Assembly (NCBI RefSeq): GCF_004364125.1
Contig: NZ_SNZV01000011.1
Span: forward strand, 46,376 to 110,375
Length of the DNA stretch: 64,000 bases
Direction of reading: 5' to 3'
Source: Sphingobacterium paludis
GTDB taxonomy: Bacteria > Bacteroidota > Bacteroidia > Sphingobacteriales > Sphingobacteriaceae
Position 1 is the first letter of the stretch. Every line of letters begins with the position of its first letter. This document shows positions 38,049 to 47,509 of this stretch, in pieces. The notes under the pieces were generated by a model. That model was given only the letters and a program-made list of their open reading frames with translations, had not been told where the DNA came from and did no database searches. Made by a program: the position numbers and the translations under genes.

Positions 38049-38969
38049 CTACAGTTCCCTGCTGGTCTTACCATTGTTTTCAGAACTGTTATTAATGATT
38101 TCTACCGTACTGCCACAGGTGAGCATCTGTGAGCCATAATATGGATTTTTAACGGAATTCTCTTTACTTAGCCAATTGGCTCCTTCGCCTTCATTGTACA
38201 TAGGGCAGTGCTGGTAATAAATTGGGGCGTCCAGTTTAGTCACCTTAGCCAAGGTGTAGATGTTTACCGAAAGTGCCGCAAAACCAGCTCTTTGTTTTGC
38301 AACATCTGCTGCTTTTAAAATGCTTTCTGCATTGGCCGTCAAGTCTCGCATTAACTTCATCCAAACCTTATGTTCCTCTGCCGATAACTTATTCATATCA
38401 ACTGCTTTAATGGATGCCGCCAATTCAGCAACTTTGGCCGATGCGGTCGCCGCATCGGCTTTTATCAAAGCGTCTTTCAGTAAAAAGTAACTGTCAAATA
38501 CAGCTTTCAGCTGTGACTGCTTTTGGCCGGCATCTTTATGAGCGGGTTCTGCCATTTCGCTATAATCGGTATTGTTATGTCCGGCATCCATGTGTACTTT
38601 TGCGTCTTTATTTCCAGACACCGTCTTCAGCGGTCTATCGTATTGACAGCATCCGGCCAGTTTCGCATAAACGTCGTCAGGTGCACGGAACTTGTCACTG
38701 TCATAACCAACCAAAGCGATACGTTTGAGGATTTCATCCATGTTTGTTTTCTCGCCGTCATATCTGAGTATAGCAACCTTCGTATCTTTGTTCCAATCCA
38801 CACTGACTTCATTTTTGATGTTACCTACTTTTTCGATAGCGCTTTTGCACATACCACAATTGCCGTAAATCTTGACGCTTTCAATTTTCGCATTCTTAAT
38901 TTGTGCGATTCCGTTTATTGATGATAGTAACACGGTGATTACCATCATTACTTTTGATAATGATTTCAT
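38049..38969 (-). CDS. HMA-DUF3347 fusion copper-binding protein
   Basis: A 306-residue secreted protein: signal peptide (MVITVLLSSINGIAQ). A heavy-metal-associated ferredoxin-like domain at about 28-95 has the binding loop GNCGMC in place of the more usual MTCxxC. A His/Asp/Lys-rich linker follows. The DUF3347 domain ends HCPMYNEGEGANWLSKENS and PYYGSQMLTCG. The two parts suggest capture of Cu(I) by the HMA domain and storage or hand-over by the DUF3347 domain in the periplasm. It is the upstream neighbour of the oxidase cluster, same strand. Confidence 0.88.
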   Translation of the reverse strand: MKSLSKVMMVITVLLSSINGIAQIKNAKIESVKIYGNCGMCKSAIEKVGNIKNEVSVDWNKDTKVAILRYDGEKTNMDEILKRIALVGYDSDKFRAPDDVYAKLAGCCQYDRPLKTVSGNKDAKVHMDAGHNNTDYSEMAEPAHKDAGQKQSQLKAVFDSYFLLKDALIKADAATASAKVAELAASIKAVDMNKLSAEEHKVWMKLMRDLTANAESILKAADVAKQRAGFAALSVNIYTLAKVTKLDAPIYYQHCPMYNEGEGANWLSKENSVKNPYYGSQMLTCGSTVEIINNSSENNGKTSREL

Positions 38970-39102
38970 TATAATAAATTTGAGAAACAGGTGAATTATA
39001 AACCTATTTCTGTTCTAAACCTTAAATAAACAATACTGATAGGAGATTTGCGAAAGCCTTGGCAGCTTCAACAGGACGCACCTATGGCTATCAAGCCATA
39101 GA

Positions 39103-39489
39103 TTAGCTTATTTTAGGCGGTAGCCAAATGGAGAAAAAGCCCGAAGAACAGTAGACTTTTTTGAAACCGAATTTTTGATTTTCAGCTGCTGCAAAGTTGC
39201 TTCTTTCCTCTAATTCGATTACAGTGGCGACATTTAGGTGAGCGACTGAAGCAACGCATCTGCAAGAGCTATGTTTGCACTTGCCCCCGCAATTGTCCTC
39301 TTTGCATTTTTTACAGGACTTGACCTTGCAAACCTTTTTATGCGTAGATTTCTTGGATTCCTTCGTTGAACAGGAAGAATGCTCAGACTTTGTTGATTTT
39401 TTGGAACAGGCATAGCCCTGACTCGGCATGGTCGAGAACACCAAACAGAACAATGTAAAAAGGCTTATATGTATTCTAAAATTTTTCAA
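39103..39489 (-). CDS. secreted Cys/Lys-rich protein of the copper cluster
   Basis: A 128-residue protein with a signal peptide (ISLFTLFCLVFSTMPSQGYA). The mature part is rich in Lys and in Cys arranged as CSKK, SSCSTKESK, CKVKSCKKCKEDNCGGKCKHSSC, a metallothionein-like spacing of 10 or so Cys. The C-terminal third is ordinary. Position next to copper genes suggests metal binding; no family name is known to me. Confidence 0.65.
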   Translation of the reverse strand: MKNFRIHISLFTLFCLVFSTMPSQGYACSKKSTKSEHSSCSTKESKKSTHKKVCKVKSCKKCKEDNCGGKCKHSSCRCVASVAHLNVATVIELEERSNFAAAENQKFGFKKVYCSSGFFSIWLPPKIS

Positions 39490-39718
39490 CCCACTAAAGC
39501 TACAAATTAGATTTGTTCTTATATTTTTTTGTTTTACTTGTTATAAAGCCCATTAGACCATTTATTTGTCACACTATATGGATGCCCTACTATATACTGT
39601 TCGAAAAAACCTATATTATATATTCAAGCAAAATCTCTTTAAACCTATTCTTTATAATTTGCCATCTATTTCATTAAAGACGGCCAATAAGAAGAAATGT
39701 CTCTAAAATTTAATTTAT

Positions 39719-39947
39719 TTACTCCTGTTCCGGATTCGAAGCTATTGTCAAAATGGAAGGTGGTTTGATAAAGCAACGCCGAATTAAGCCCTCTCCTGCT
39801 TTTGGAATCCAATACGGATCGTCACTTCCTGCAGTGCTGTCAGACAGAAGCTGTACATAACTGTAAAAAATTCAATTCTTGATATTTAAGATCATATTGA
39901 TTGACAGTCATGTTTGTTTCTGGATCTGCATATGCCGGAAGTTTCAT
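39719..39947 (-). pseudogene. frameshifted small gene behind the GH29 gene
   Basis: An ATG 7 bp after the GH29 stop opens MKLPAYADPETNMTVNQYDL and stops after 35 codons. From about 39860 the neighbouring frame continues well (YVQLLSDSTAGSDDPYWIPK to ASNPEQE, stop at 39719). Together they would make a protein of about 75 residues, without signal peptide or recognised family. It may be the tail of a larger deleted gene. Confidence 0.4.
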
Positions 39948-39953
39948 TCCCTG

Positions 39954-41462
39954 CTACATATGCGCGTCCGCTTGTTGCTTTTTAGAGCCCTTAACCGCAT
40001 CCAAATTGATTTTGACAACAAAAGGCCTATTCGTTTTCAGGTTTTCCGGTAGTTTGATATCAAAATAATTGTCCTTATCACCATCAAAACCGATGTCGGC
40101 ACGCCTAATATCCAATATCCTCCCATCAATCAACAATTTGGCCGTTGCCGGGACCGTCTTGGCATCTTTAGACACAACTAGTCTAATAAGATCATCGATC
40201 GGTCTATTGAAAACTGTCAGGTACAACGTGTTCCCCTTTTGCGTATAGTATCCATAGTCTGTATCGGGAAATTCGGAGGCATTTCTTACACCATAGACTG
40301 CCTCCCGATTGACCTCCATCCATTCACCAAGTTCCCGTGCAATCTTATCCTCTCCGGGATGCATATTACCAAGCGCATCCGGTCCAAAGTTCAGTACAAA
40401 ATTACCGTTCATTGATACCGATTTCATCATTAGACCAATGATATCATTGCTGGTCTTGATATACATATTATTCCAGTTCTTGGTATAGCCCCAGTCCCCC
40501 GGGGTAATTGTCATCACCGATTCCCAATCATTTCCTCCTAGCCAACCAACATGTTTTGGCAGTTTTCTCTCCCATACCTGTTCATAATCGCCCATGAGCT
40601 GTTCGTTACTATCAAAATGCCTTTTCCCAAACTCATCATTTCGAAAGCGTGACCCCATAATTAGCCGTGGATACTTATCACGAATTTCCTTTTCAAGATT
40701 ATAAGTGTAGTCATAGGAGGAAACCCAAGATTCATCCCAAGTACCATCAAACCATAAGCCCCTAACCTGTGGATAATTGTTGAGCAATTCGAAAATCTGG
40801 TTCCTAGTATATTCCAAAAAACGGCCGAACTTCTGCCTTTCATCGTCGGTCTTCGGCTTGCTGCCCATATAATTTGCATTGTTCCATTCCATAACGGAGA
40901 AATACAAAAACACATCAATGCCCTCTGCGGTATAAGCATCAACGATCTCCTTGACGATATCTTTTTTGTAAGGTGTTTTTGAGACGTTATAGTCCGAAAA
41001 TTTGGTTGGCCATAATGCAAATCCATCGTGATGCTTTGTTGTGAAGATGACATATTTCGCCCCCATTTTTTTCGCCTGTTTGGCCCATCTTTTCGCATCA
41101 AAATCCGTAGGATCAAACTTCTTATACAAATTATCATAGATTGTCGCCCAGCCTTCGGGTTTTGATGGTCCGCCCCAGCTCCTTATCCATTCGGATGCTC
41201 CCGTATAAATATGGCCCTCCCATTCATTCCCAGGAATCGCATATAGCCCCCAGTGTATAAATTGACCAAGCCCATAGCTGCGAAAAGCTTCCATGGCTGC
41301 ATCTGAGCGGTACGCTTTGACAAGCGAACCATATTTAAGATCAATTATTTTTTCAGGTTTTACCTTCGGCCGTGCGTAATTCTTCTGTCCATATAGACCT
41401 ATTGTGCCGCAGCTCATTGCTATCAAAAATAATAATCGCGATTGGATTGCAGTTATTTTCAT
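39954..41462 (-). CDS. GH29 alpha-L-fucosidase
   Basis: A 502-residue secreted fucosidase: signal peptide (LLFLIAMSCGTIGLYGQ), then YGLGQFIHWGLYAIPGNEW, TTKHHDGFALWPTKFSDYNV and GLWFDGTWDESW, whose Asp239 is the predicted nucleophile. A C-terminal beta-sandwich follows. It is clearly distinct from the GH29 at 15042, with a different N-terminal loop and insert. It is not next to a SusCD pair but could work on the same fucosylated substrates. A broken small gene follows. Confidence 0.93.
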   Translation of the reverse strand: MKITAIQSRLLFLIAMSCGTIGLYGQKNYARPKVKPEKIIDLKYGSLVKAYRSDAAMEAFRSYGLGQFIHWGLYAIPGNEWEGHIYTGASEWIRSWGGPSKPEGWATIYDNLYKKFDPTDFDAKRWAKQAKKMGAKYVIFTTKHHDGFALWPTKFSDYNVSKTPYKKDIVKEIVDAYTAEGIDVFLYFSVMEWNNANYMGSKPKTDDERQKFGRFLEYTRNQIFELLNNYPQVRGLWFDGTWDESWVSSYDYTYNLEKEIRDKYPRLIMGSRFRNDEFGKRHFDSNEQLMGDYEQVWERKLPKHVGWLGGNDWESVMTITPGDWGYTKNWNNMYIKTSNDIIGLMMKSVSMNGNFVLNFGPDALGNMHPGEDKIARELGEWMEVNREAVYGVRNASEFPDTDYGYYTQKGNTLYLTVFNRPIDDLIRLVVSKDAKTVPATAKLLIDGRILDIRRADIGFDGDKDNYFDIKLPENLKTNRPFVVKINLDAVKGSKKQQADAHM

Positions 41463-41656
41463 CCGTTATAAATTTAGTATATCAAGAATAATTTATTTTT
41501 AAAAAAATCAATCGTTTTCAGCATGTTGGTTATCCCTATTGCAAATCATCCAAATAAAAATGAAAGAACAAACAAACATCTTAAAAGCGATAAACACACT
41601 GTTAAAAGCCAATCAAACTATTGCGCAATGCACGAAAACCTTTTCTTTAAAAAATC

Positions 41657-42358
41657 CTATTTTGAAGACATAACCGTTAAATAGATATTTTCAAGTTGGG
41701 CGGCTGGCATCCCTTCTGCGCGAAGCGTTTTCACCAGAGATCCCTGTTTCATGATCCCGATACGTGTACCGCAGTGGATAGCACTATAAATATCGTGCGT
41801 AGCCATTAAGATTGCCTTTCCAGCCTCCCTCATCGCGCGCACATTTTCATTAAACTCATACATCGCCTGTGGGTCCAGCCCGCTGGTAGGCTCATCCATC
41901 AATATCACTTTCGCATTTTTAGCCATGGCAATTGCAATCCCGATCTTTTGTCGCATGCCTTTGCTCTGCTGTCCCACTCTTTTTTCAAATGCTTCCGGCT
42001 GCAGTCCCACCTGACTCAGGTAGTCGCAGAGTTTATCTTTTGGATACCTGTATCCCGCGAGCCGGCTAAAAAAATCCAGATTTTCCAGGCTGCTCAAATA
42101 CGGGTAGAGCATCACCACTTCAGGTATATAGGCGATATTCGATGACTGTTGTCCAGGAGATACCAGCTTTCCGTCCACCCAGGCCTGACCGGAGCTAGCG
42201 GCAATAAAACCAAGAAATAAATTGAGGGTTGTCGTTTTTCCAGCACCATTCTGCCCCATCAGGCAGAATACCTCGCCCGATTTCACCTGCAAGTTTAGGT
42301 GATCCAGCACGATATGGCTGCCATAGAGTTTCGTCAATTCAACTGCTTCTAACATCAT
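41657..42358 (-). CDS. ABC transporter ATP-binding protein of the lanthipeptide locus
   Basis: A 233-residue nucleotide-binding protein with Walker A GQNGAGKTT near residue 38, signature QQSKGMRQKIGIA, Walker B VILMDEPTSGLD and the switch His in LMATHDIYSA. It is the last gene of a leftward operon with two DUF3526 permeases and a TonB-dependent receptor; only 5 bp separate it from the receptor gene. The set resembles LanFEG-type immunity or export pumps that move antimicrobial peptides out of the inner membrane. That role is inferred from position. Confidence 0.9.
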   Translation of the reverse strand: MMLEAVELTKLYGSHIVLDHLNLQVKSGEVFCLMGQNGAGKTTTLNLFLGFIAASSGQAWVDGKLVSPGQQSSNIAYIPEVVMLYPYLSSLENLDFFSRLAGYRYPKDKLCDYLSQVGLQPEAFEKRVGQQSKGMRQKIGIAIAMAKNAKVILMDEPTSGLDPQAMYEFNENVRAMREAGKAILMATHDIYSAIHCGTRIGIMKQGSLVKTLRAEGMPAAQLENIYLTVMSSK

Positions 42359-42363
42359 ATCTG

Positions 42364-44544
42364 CTAAAATTTAAAAGCTACTATTGCCCTAATGTTAAAG
42401 GGATCGCCATCGATGTAGTAATAATTACGTCCTTCATAAGGGTACGATGAAATGATATCGCCAGAGGCCATATAACGCCGGTTGGTCAGGTTATCTGCGA
42501 TAAGCTGTACAGAAAGCCTGTTGTGCGTGTAATTTAGCCCAGCATCAAATTTGGTAAAATCAGGAATAAACAGATCTTTTTCGGAGGTACTACGTTTTAT
42601 CCATGTACTTTGACCAACGCTGAGCTTCAGTACCGCCTTATTTTTCAAGGGAAAACCATATTGTAACCAGGCATTTACGATCTGTTGTGGCGTCTGGGGC
42701 GTTTGTTTCCCGATCAGGCTTTCATCACTATTTTTAGTAATTACAGCATCTACAAAAGTATAATTTGCAACCAGGGATAACGCATCTGTAACATTACCGA
42801 TGACATCCAGTTCGATCCCTTTGCTGATCACCTGACCAAGTTCTTTGACAAAGCCCTCATGTTCGAGGTCGGTGATAATACCATTTCGCTTGACCGTCCG
42901 AAACGCGCTCAGCCCTGTATACAAACGGGAACCGAAAAAATTCCGCTTGATTCCCAGCTCCATATTAGTACCGTATTCAGGGTTGACAGCTTCAGAGCCC
43001 ACCACTTCATTCCCCTCATTTACAATCGCTTTCTGCCCTGTCTGCGGAATAAACGTCTCATCATAGAGCAAGTAAAAGGTTGTAGCCCTATCCATCAGAT
43101 AAGTCAGTGCCGCACGTGGCGAAATAGCCTTCTGATGGTATGTATTTGTGCGAACAACGCCTTTGGCGTTGACGGACTGTTGATCACTTGTGTACCAGGT
43201 ATATCGGGCACCCAGTGTGAGTCGCAATTTTTCCAGCAGATCAATATTATCGTAGGCATAAACCGATTGGAGGAAAGTATTTCGATCGAGCCGCGAAGCT
43301 CTTACCGTCTTGCTCACCGCTGCATCGACCTGATTATCCGGGTTGCTTCGGAGGTAGACAAATTGCGCTGTTCCATTGTTGAGCGATAGAGAGTCCTTAC
43401 TATTGATGTAATCGGCTCCAAGTACAAGCTGATGTTTTATTTCACCTGTTGTGACCGTTCCATTGGCAAATAACTGGGTGGAGAAGGTCTTCCCCGCACC
43501 CATCGTCAGCGAACTACGCCGGCGTGTGGTATCGCCATCCCTAAAATTAACCAGACTTCCTGCAGATGTCATATTCCAGGAGCGGTAAGGTGACCAGAGG
43601 AATGAAGACTGGGAAGTCAACTGCCAGGATTTATTGAATTTATGGACTCCATACAATCGTGCGGTCTGATTCTGGGCATAACTTCGTGGCAGACCAAGCC
43701 CCGCACTGTAATTCACAGCAATCGGTCCTTTGAGTTTATCGGCTTCATTGCGCACTTTAACAATTGCTGTTCCATTTTTTGTTTCACCACGCACCAGATT
43801 ATATTCCGCCAGCATATAGGTATTGGGACTGAAATTGTATTGGATTACCGGAGCTAGGGCATATTTATCTGTTTTTAAATAGTCGAGGGAAGAATTACGG
43901 TGCTGATAAGCCAGGTTTAAACGATATGAAAACCCTTTATCTTTTACCGCAGACCCCAGATCGGCCGTAGTACGGAAGAAATTAAAGCTGCCCAGTGACT
44001 GAGTCACATTCAGCAGTTTATGCTTGGGTGTTTTAGTCACAATATTGACCGAACCACCAGGTTCACCAAAAGAATTCAAAAAACCGGCGGGCCCTTTGAC
44101 GATTTCAATGTTTTCGATCAGCGCTTCATCGTCTATTACAGCACCGTAGTTAAAACGTCGGGACATCCCATTCAGGGTCGTATATCCCATAAAACCCCGC
44201 ATCTGCACTATAGCCGAATTATCGAATGGTGTACTGTTGTAACCAAAGTAAACACCACTTACATTTCGTGCGGCATCCTTCAATTCGAGCGCCCCCTGGC
44301 TCTGTAGTAATCCCGAGGAGATGCTGATGATATTTTGAGGGATTTCCAAAAGTGGCAACTGCAGCTTCATCGTATTGGACAAGGTATCTGATTTTACCTT
44401 CGTATTTCGCAATTGCTGCACACGGACTTCCTTGAGATTGTAGGTACGGTAGATGGTATCCTGCTTTGTCGCTTGCGCATGACTGGCAAGTTGGTATAAA
44501 GATAAAAATACCATGAGGGAATGCTTTATTTTCATGCTTTTCAT
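42364..44544 (-). CDS. TonB-dependent receptor, siderophore-receptor type
   Basis: A 726-residue outer membrane receptor: signal peptide (MVFLSLYQLASHAQA), then IPQNIISISSGLLQSQGALELKD, plug segments (VQMRGF, DDEALIENIEIVKGPAGFLNSFGEPGGSVNIVTK) and a 22-strand barrel ending RAIVAFKF. The plug pattern is that of TonB-dependent siderophore receptors rather than SusC. Its place inside an ABC transporter operon, divergent from lanthipeptide biosynthesis, suggests it carries the lanthipeptide across the outer membrane or takes it up. This is inference. No siderophore genes are nearby. Confidence 0.88.
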   Translation of the reverse strand: MKSMKIKHSLMVFLSLYQLASHAQATKQDTIYRTYNLKEVRVQQLRNTKVKSDTLSNTMKLQLPLLEIPQNIISISSGLLQSQGALELKDAARNVSGVYFGYNSTPFDNSAIVQMRGFMGYTTLNGMSRRFNYGAVIDDEALIENIEIVKGPAGFLNSFGEPGGSVNIVTKTPKHKLLNVTQSLGSFNFFRTTADLGSAVKDKGFSYRLNLAYQHRNSSLDYLKTDKYALAPVIQYNFSPNTYMLAEYNLVRGETKNGTAIVKVRNEADKLKGPIAVNYSAGLGLPRSYAQNQTARLYGVHKFNKSWQLTSQSSFLWSPYRSWNMTSAGSLVNFRDGDTTRRRSSLTMGAGKTFSTQLFANGTVTTGEIKHQLVLGADYINSKDSLSLNNGTAQFVYLRSNPDNQVDAAVSKTVRASRLDRNTFLQSVYAYDNIDLLEKLRLTLGARYTWYTSDQQSVNAKGVVRTNTYHQKAISPRAALTYLMDRATTFYLLYDETFIPQTGQKAIVNEGNEVVGSEAVNPEYGTNMELGIKRNFFGSRLYTGLSAFRTVKRNGIITDLEHEGFVKELGQVISKGIELDVIGNVTDALSLVANYTFVDAVITKNSDESLIGKQTPQTPQQIVNAWLQYGFPLKNKAVLKLSVGQSTWIKRSTSEKDLFIPDFTKFDAGLNYTHNRLSVQLIADNLTNRRYMASGDIISSYPYEGRNYYYIDGDPFNIRAIVAFKF

Positions 44545-44562
44545 TTTTGATATGATTCGTTG

Positions 44563-45996
44563 TTAGTATTTCTTTTCCATCGGTCGCATTTTCTCTGCTA
44601 CAGCCCAGACAGCTAATGTCAGGAACAGTATGCCAGCTATTTTCCAGGCAATGGAGCTTATTCTTCCCGGATCAGTAGATGGAGAAAATTGTGGAAGGTG
44701 CTTTAGATCTTCTTTCGAAAGTTTGGCATCCCGCAGCAAAAAGCCATTCATATACAGCACCCAGCGGTGCTGAAATCGAGCGACATCCCCCTGATAATGC
44801 AGGTAGTCGGCCAATCCCGTTTGGGCAATTTCATTGAGCAGGGACTGCATCTGGGTGACAGGATTGAGCCAGCTGGTCCTATCCAGCCAGCGCTGGTGCA
44901 GCTGTGCTTCTTGCTGGTATGCACGGATATTTTTATCCATTCTTCGCCCCAGCAGATCATAGTAAGCTACAAATCTTTTATTTCCATATTGTGCGGTATC
45001 TGTGGGTCGCCGCAACGGCACATATTGCAGATTATTGTTATAAAATTCCTCAACAATCTGCGGTATAGGCATCTCCCAAGTATCGAGCATCGCCTTCCGT
45101 TGTTTGGACACCAATTCCGTCCGTAGTGGCAAAGGCTGTTTTAGTGCAACCAGCCGATTGCAGAGCGCAGGCAGCACAATCGTCAGTTGCAGCCAGATGC
45201 CCATTAGTAGTAGTACACTTTTGCGGGATGAGCTTCCACGGAGGACGACCATCCAGGCCAGCACAAACCAAAACAACAGATAAATTAGGGTCGCCAGGTT
45301 CCAGAGCAGAAAATCAACGCCATCTTTTGGTATAGCCGGCGGCGCTATCATCAAACCGATACCATTGAATGCCGATAGCAGCAGCCAAAGCAACCCGAGC
45401 CTAAAGAGTAATTTATATAAAAGAATGCGTCGCAGACTACCTCCATGTAGGCGCAGCAAGCGATCCGTCTGTTGTTCTTTCTCTCGGGCGAATAAGTCAT
45501 AGGACAGCACAATAATCAGCAGCGGGATCAAGTAGACCAGTACAAAAGATAAATCAAAATTGCCTGCAGCCAATTTTTCGGGGTTGGCTATAGCGGTATT
45601 TGGAGGCGTAAAAAAGTCCCTTTTGCTATTGACTACATCATAGGATGGCAGGATATCCCGTTGTCCGATTGCCATCAGCGCCAGTGCTGCCGGGGGATTT
45701 GTGGCGATTGGCGATGCCCGGTATTCGATAACCTGCGGCAGTCCCGCCTGAATAGCCAAATTTTTCCCTTCTATGGTGCTGGTATCACTGTCAAACCGCT
45801 GTATCAACTCTGCGAATTGCCGCTGCTGATTCCTTTGGAGGGTATCGAGCCCCCTAAGCTGCTGCTCGACAAAATGCCCTCCCGTGTACAGACTGTATCC
45901 CCCAAGCAAAATGAAGAAAAGTAGTAGAGCAAGTTGCAGGGGCTGTGCAATAAACTGCTTCCATTCGAATCGAAATATAAGTTTAAGGAGATTCAT
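44563..45996 (-). CDS. DUF3526 ABC-2 type permease
   Basis: A 477-residue permease with an N-terminal membrane helix (LALLLFFILLGGYSLY), a long extracytoplasmic loop (about residues 40-150) and five further hydrophobic segments. The C-terminal pair includes IAGILFLTLAVWAVAEKM. The layout and PLLIIVLSYDLFAREKEQQTDRLL match DUF3526 permeases. Its ATG overlaps the stop of the previous permease (ATGA), so the two are co-translated and probably form a heterodimer. Confidence 0.85.
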   Translation of the reverse strand: MNLLKLIFRFEWKQFIAQPLQLALLLFFILLGGYSLYTGGHFVEQQLRGLDTLQRNQQRQFAELIQRFDSDTSTIEGKNLAIQAGLPQVIEYRASPIATNPPAALALMAIGQRDILPSYDVVNSKRDFFTPPNTAIANPEKLAAGNFDLSFVLVYLIPLLIIVLSYDLFAREKEQQTDRLLRLHGGSLRRILLYKLLFRLGLLWLLLSAFNGIGLMIAPPAIPKDGVDFLLWNLATLIYLLFWFVLAWMVVLRGSSSRKSVLLLMGIWLQLTIVLPALCNRLVALKQPLPLRTELVSKQRKAMLDTWEMPIPQIVEEFYNNNLQYVPLRRPTDTAQYGNKRFVAYYDLLGRRMDKNIRAYQQEAQLHQRWLDRTSWLNPVTQMQSLLNEIAQTGLADYLHYQGDVARFQHRWVLYMNGFLLRDAKLSKEDLKHLPQFSPSTDPGRISSIAWKIAGILFLTLAVWAVAEKMRPMEKKY

Positions 45997-47423
45997 AGCC
46001 TAGTTTTAATAAATTTCAGACGGAAGCCTAACACAAGGGCCAGGACACATGGCCAGATCAGGAGCCCAAAAAGAGGGATACCCTCCCGCCACAGCAGAAC
46101 GGCAAGCTTCGGAAGAGGATAGTGAAAAGCAGGGAACAGTGCGGCGGGCGCCTCTGTCGAGACCTTATGCAGTTCCTCTTGTTTCGTTTTTTTAGCAACT
46201 TCATTGTTGAGTCGGCGAATAAAGGTATTTCGATAATCCTTAGCCTGATGGAAGAACAGCTGATGGTGAAAAAAATCCGTTCCAGACAGGGTCATGGATA
46301 ATCTTTTCAATGCCGTAAAGGGGTTCAACAGTCCCATAGCAGATAAGCTTTGTTGCTGTTGATCAATTATTTTTTCCACGTTAGCATAGTAATAGTCAAA
46401 TACTTTTTGCTGATAATCCTCATTATACTGCAAGACTAGACCATCGACGTTCAGAGGCAGTTCCGCTAATTTTTTGACTCCATATTGGCTACAAACCTGT
46501 TCGAGATATTTCTCTACACGGGATCTACTGTCACCTTCCCCATGGATCCCTTTAAGATAGCCCTGTCGGACCTGATTATTAAATTCAGCCCTTGAGGACA
46601 AAGGGTAGCGCTGATCAATCCATGTCGTCCCGATTTTTGGCAGCACAATCGCTCCCAACAGCCACATTCCCATCGCGAGCTGTATCGACGAACGCGACGA
46701 ACGACTGTACAAAGAAATTAGCGCAGCAATTAGGGTCAGGGAAAAATAAAAGACCAGATAAGCCAGCATCATAAAGCCAAATCTGCCCAGCAACAGATGC
46801 TCAGGGTCAAATAAACATAATAATACCAGCATACCCATAAAGACAGGTAGCAACCAGAGTATTGCAAATATATAATAGGCGATGATTTTCGACCACAGTA
46901 GTCTGGAAAGACTGGAACCATGCGTCAGTAGCATCTTTAGGGTGCCCTGCTCGCGCTCCTGTGTCAGCATCGTGCAGCACATCGTCAGGTAGAGAAAGGG
47001 GAGCAATACCTGCAAGATCAAGGTCAATGTCAGGCTTCCGAAACGCAATTGTGCATCTGCACCCTCCGCATTGCTGTAATCGACTTCATGCTGCACATGC
47101 GCCTCCACCCGATAGCTCGTCCCGAAATAATCATTTAGCCCAGGATCAAAAACCGTCAGTGGACTCAAAGGCTTGAAAAGGTAAGTACCATAATGGGCCA
47201 CATCATGCGCATCTGCGTGGAATGTCCGCAGCTCGCTGCTAAATTTTTTGTTGCTCTCCCGTCGGTCCTGCGCATCCTGCCGATATTGCAATATCCCCAA
47301 AAGACCACTTAAAGTCAGCAATACAAATACGATACAGGAAAAAATAAAGATCGTCCGGTCGCGGTAAGCAACTTGAAATTCTTTTTTGATCAAGCTAAAG
47401 CTAAGGGATAAGGACTTATTCAT
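45993..47423 (-). CDS. DUF3526 ABC-2 type permease
   Basis: A 476-residue permease, the first gene of the leftward arm: FIFSCIVFVLLTLSGLLGILQY helix, a long periplasmic loop, then FLYLTMCCTMLTQEREQGTLKMLL, the DUF3526 hallmark. Paired helices (ILWLLPVFMGMLVLLCLF, LAYLVFYFSLTLIAALISLY) follow, with a final helix near the C-terminus. Its start lies 11 bp from the left arm of the 52-bp palindrome at 47435-47486, and 86 bp separate it from the divergent exporter gene. Confidence 0.85.
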   Translation of the reverse strand: MNKSLSLSFSLIKKEFQVAYRDRTIFIFSCIVFVLLTLSGLLGILQYRQDAQDRRESNKKFSSELRTFHADAHDVAHYGTYLFKPLSPLTVFDPGLNDYFGTSYRVEAHVQHEVDYSNAEGADAQLRFGSLTLTLILQVLLPFLYLTMCCTMLTQEREQGTLKMLLTHGSSLSRLLWSKIIAYYIFAILWLLPVFMGMLVLLCLFDPEHLLLGRFGFMMLAYLVFYFSLTLIAALISLYSRSSRSSIQLAMGMWLLGAIVLPKIGTTWIDQRYPLSSRAEFNNQVRQGYLKGIHGEGDSRSRVEKYLEQVCSQYGVKKLAELPLNVDGLVLQYNEDYQQKVFDYYYANVEKIIDQQQQSLSAMGLLNPFTALKRLSMTLSGTDFFHHQLFFHQAKDYRNTFIRRLNNEVAKKTKQEELHKVSTEAPAALFPAFHYPLPKLAVLLWREGIPLFGLLIWPCVLALVLGFRLKFIKTRL

Positions 47424-47434
47424 CGTAAATTAAG

Positions 47435-47486
47435 TAATGCATCAAAGTTGCAAATAAATAATAATATTTGCAACTTTGATGCATTA
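47435..47486. promoter_or_regulatory. 52-bp palindrome between the two lanthipeptide arms
   Basis: A 22-bp arm (47435-47456, TAATGCATCAAAGTTGCAAA then TA) is repeated exactly in inverted order at 47465-47486 around an 8-nt AT spacer. It fills most of the 86 bp between the divergent start codons. Each arm contains GTTGCAA, also the core of the dyad upstream of the precursor (55543-55561). It is probably an operator for a dimeric regulator acting on both arms; a transcript hairpin is the alternative. Confidence 0.65.
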
Positions 47487-47509
47487 ACACTCATTCAAAC
47501 TGTTGGTAT

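Noticed and set aside
41560..41673. 37-codon plus-strand frame (MKEQTNILKAINTLLKANQT...)
   Set aside because: It overlaps the end of the ABC ATPase gene, has no promoter signal or leader motif, and is within chance length for AT-rich DNA.
42364..44544. Interpreting the TonB receptor as part of a siderophore locus
   Set aside because: No siderophore biosynthesis, iron ABC uptake or Fur-type site is nearby; it is packed within an ABC operon beside lanthipeptide genes.
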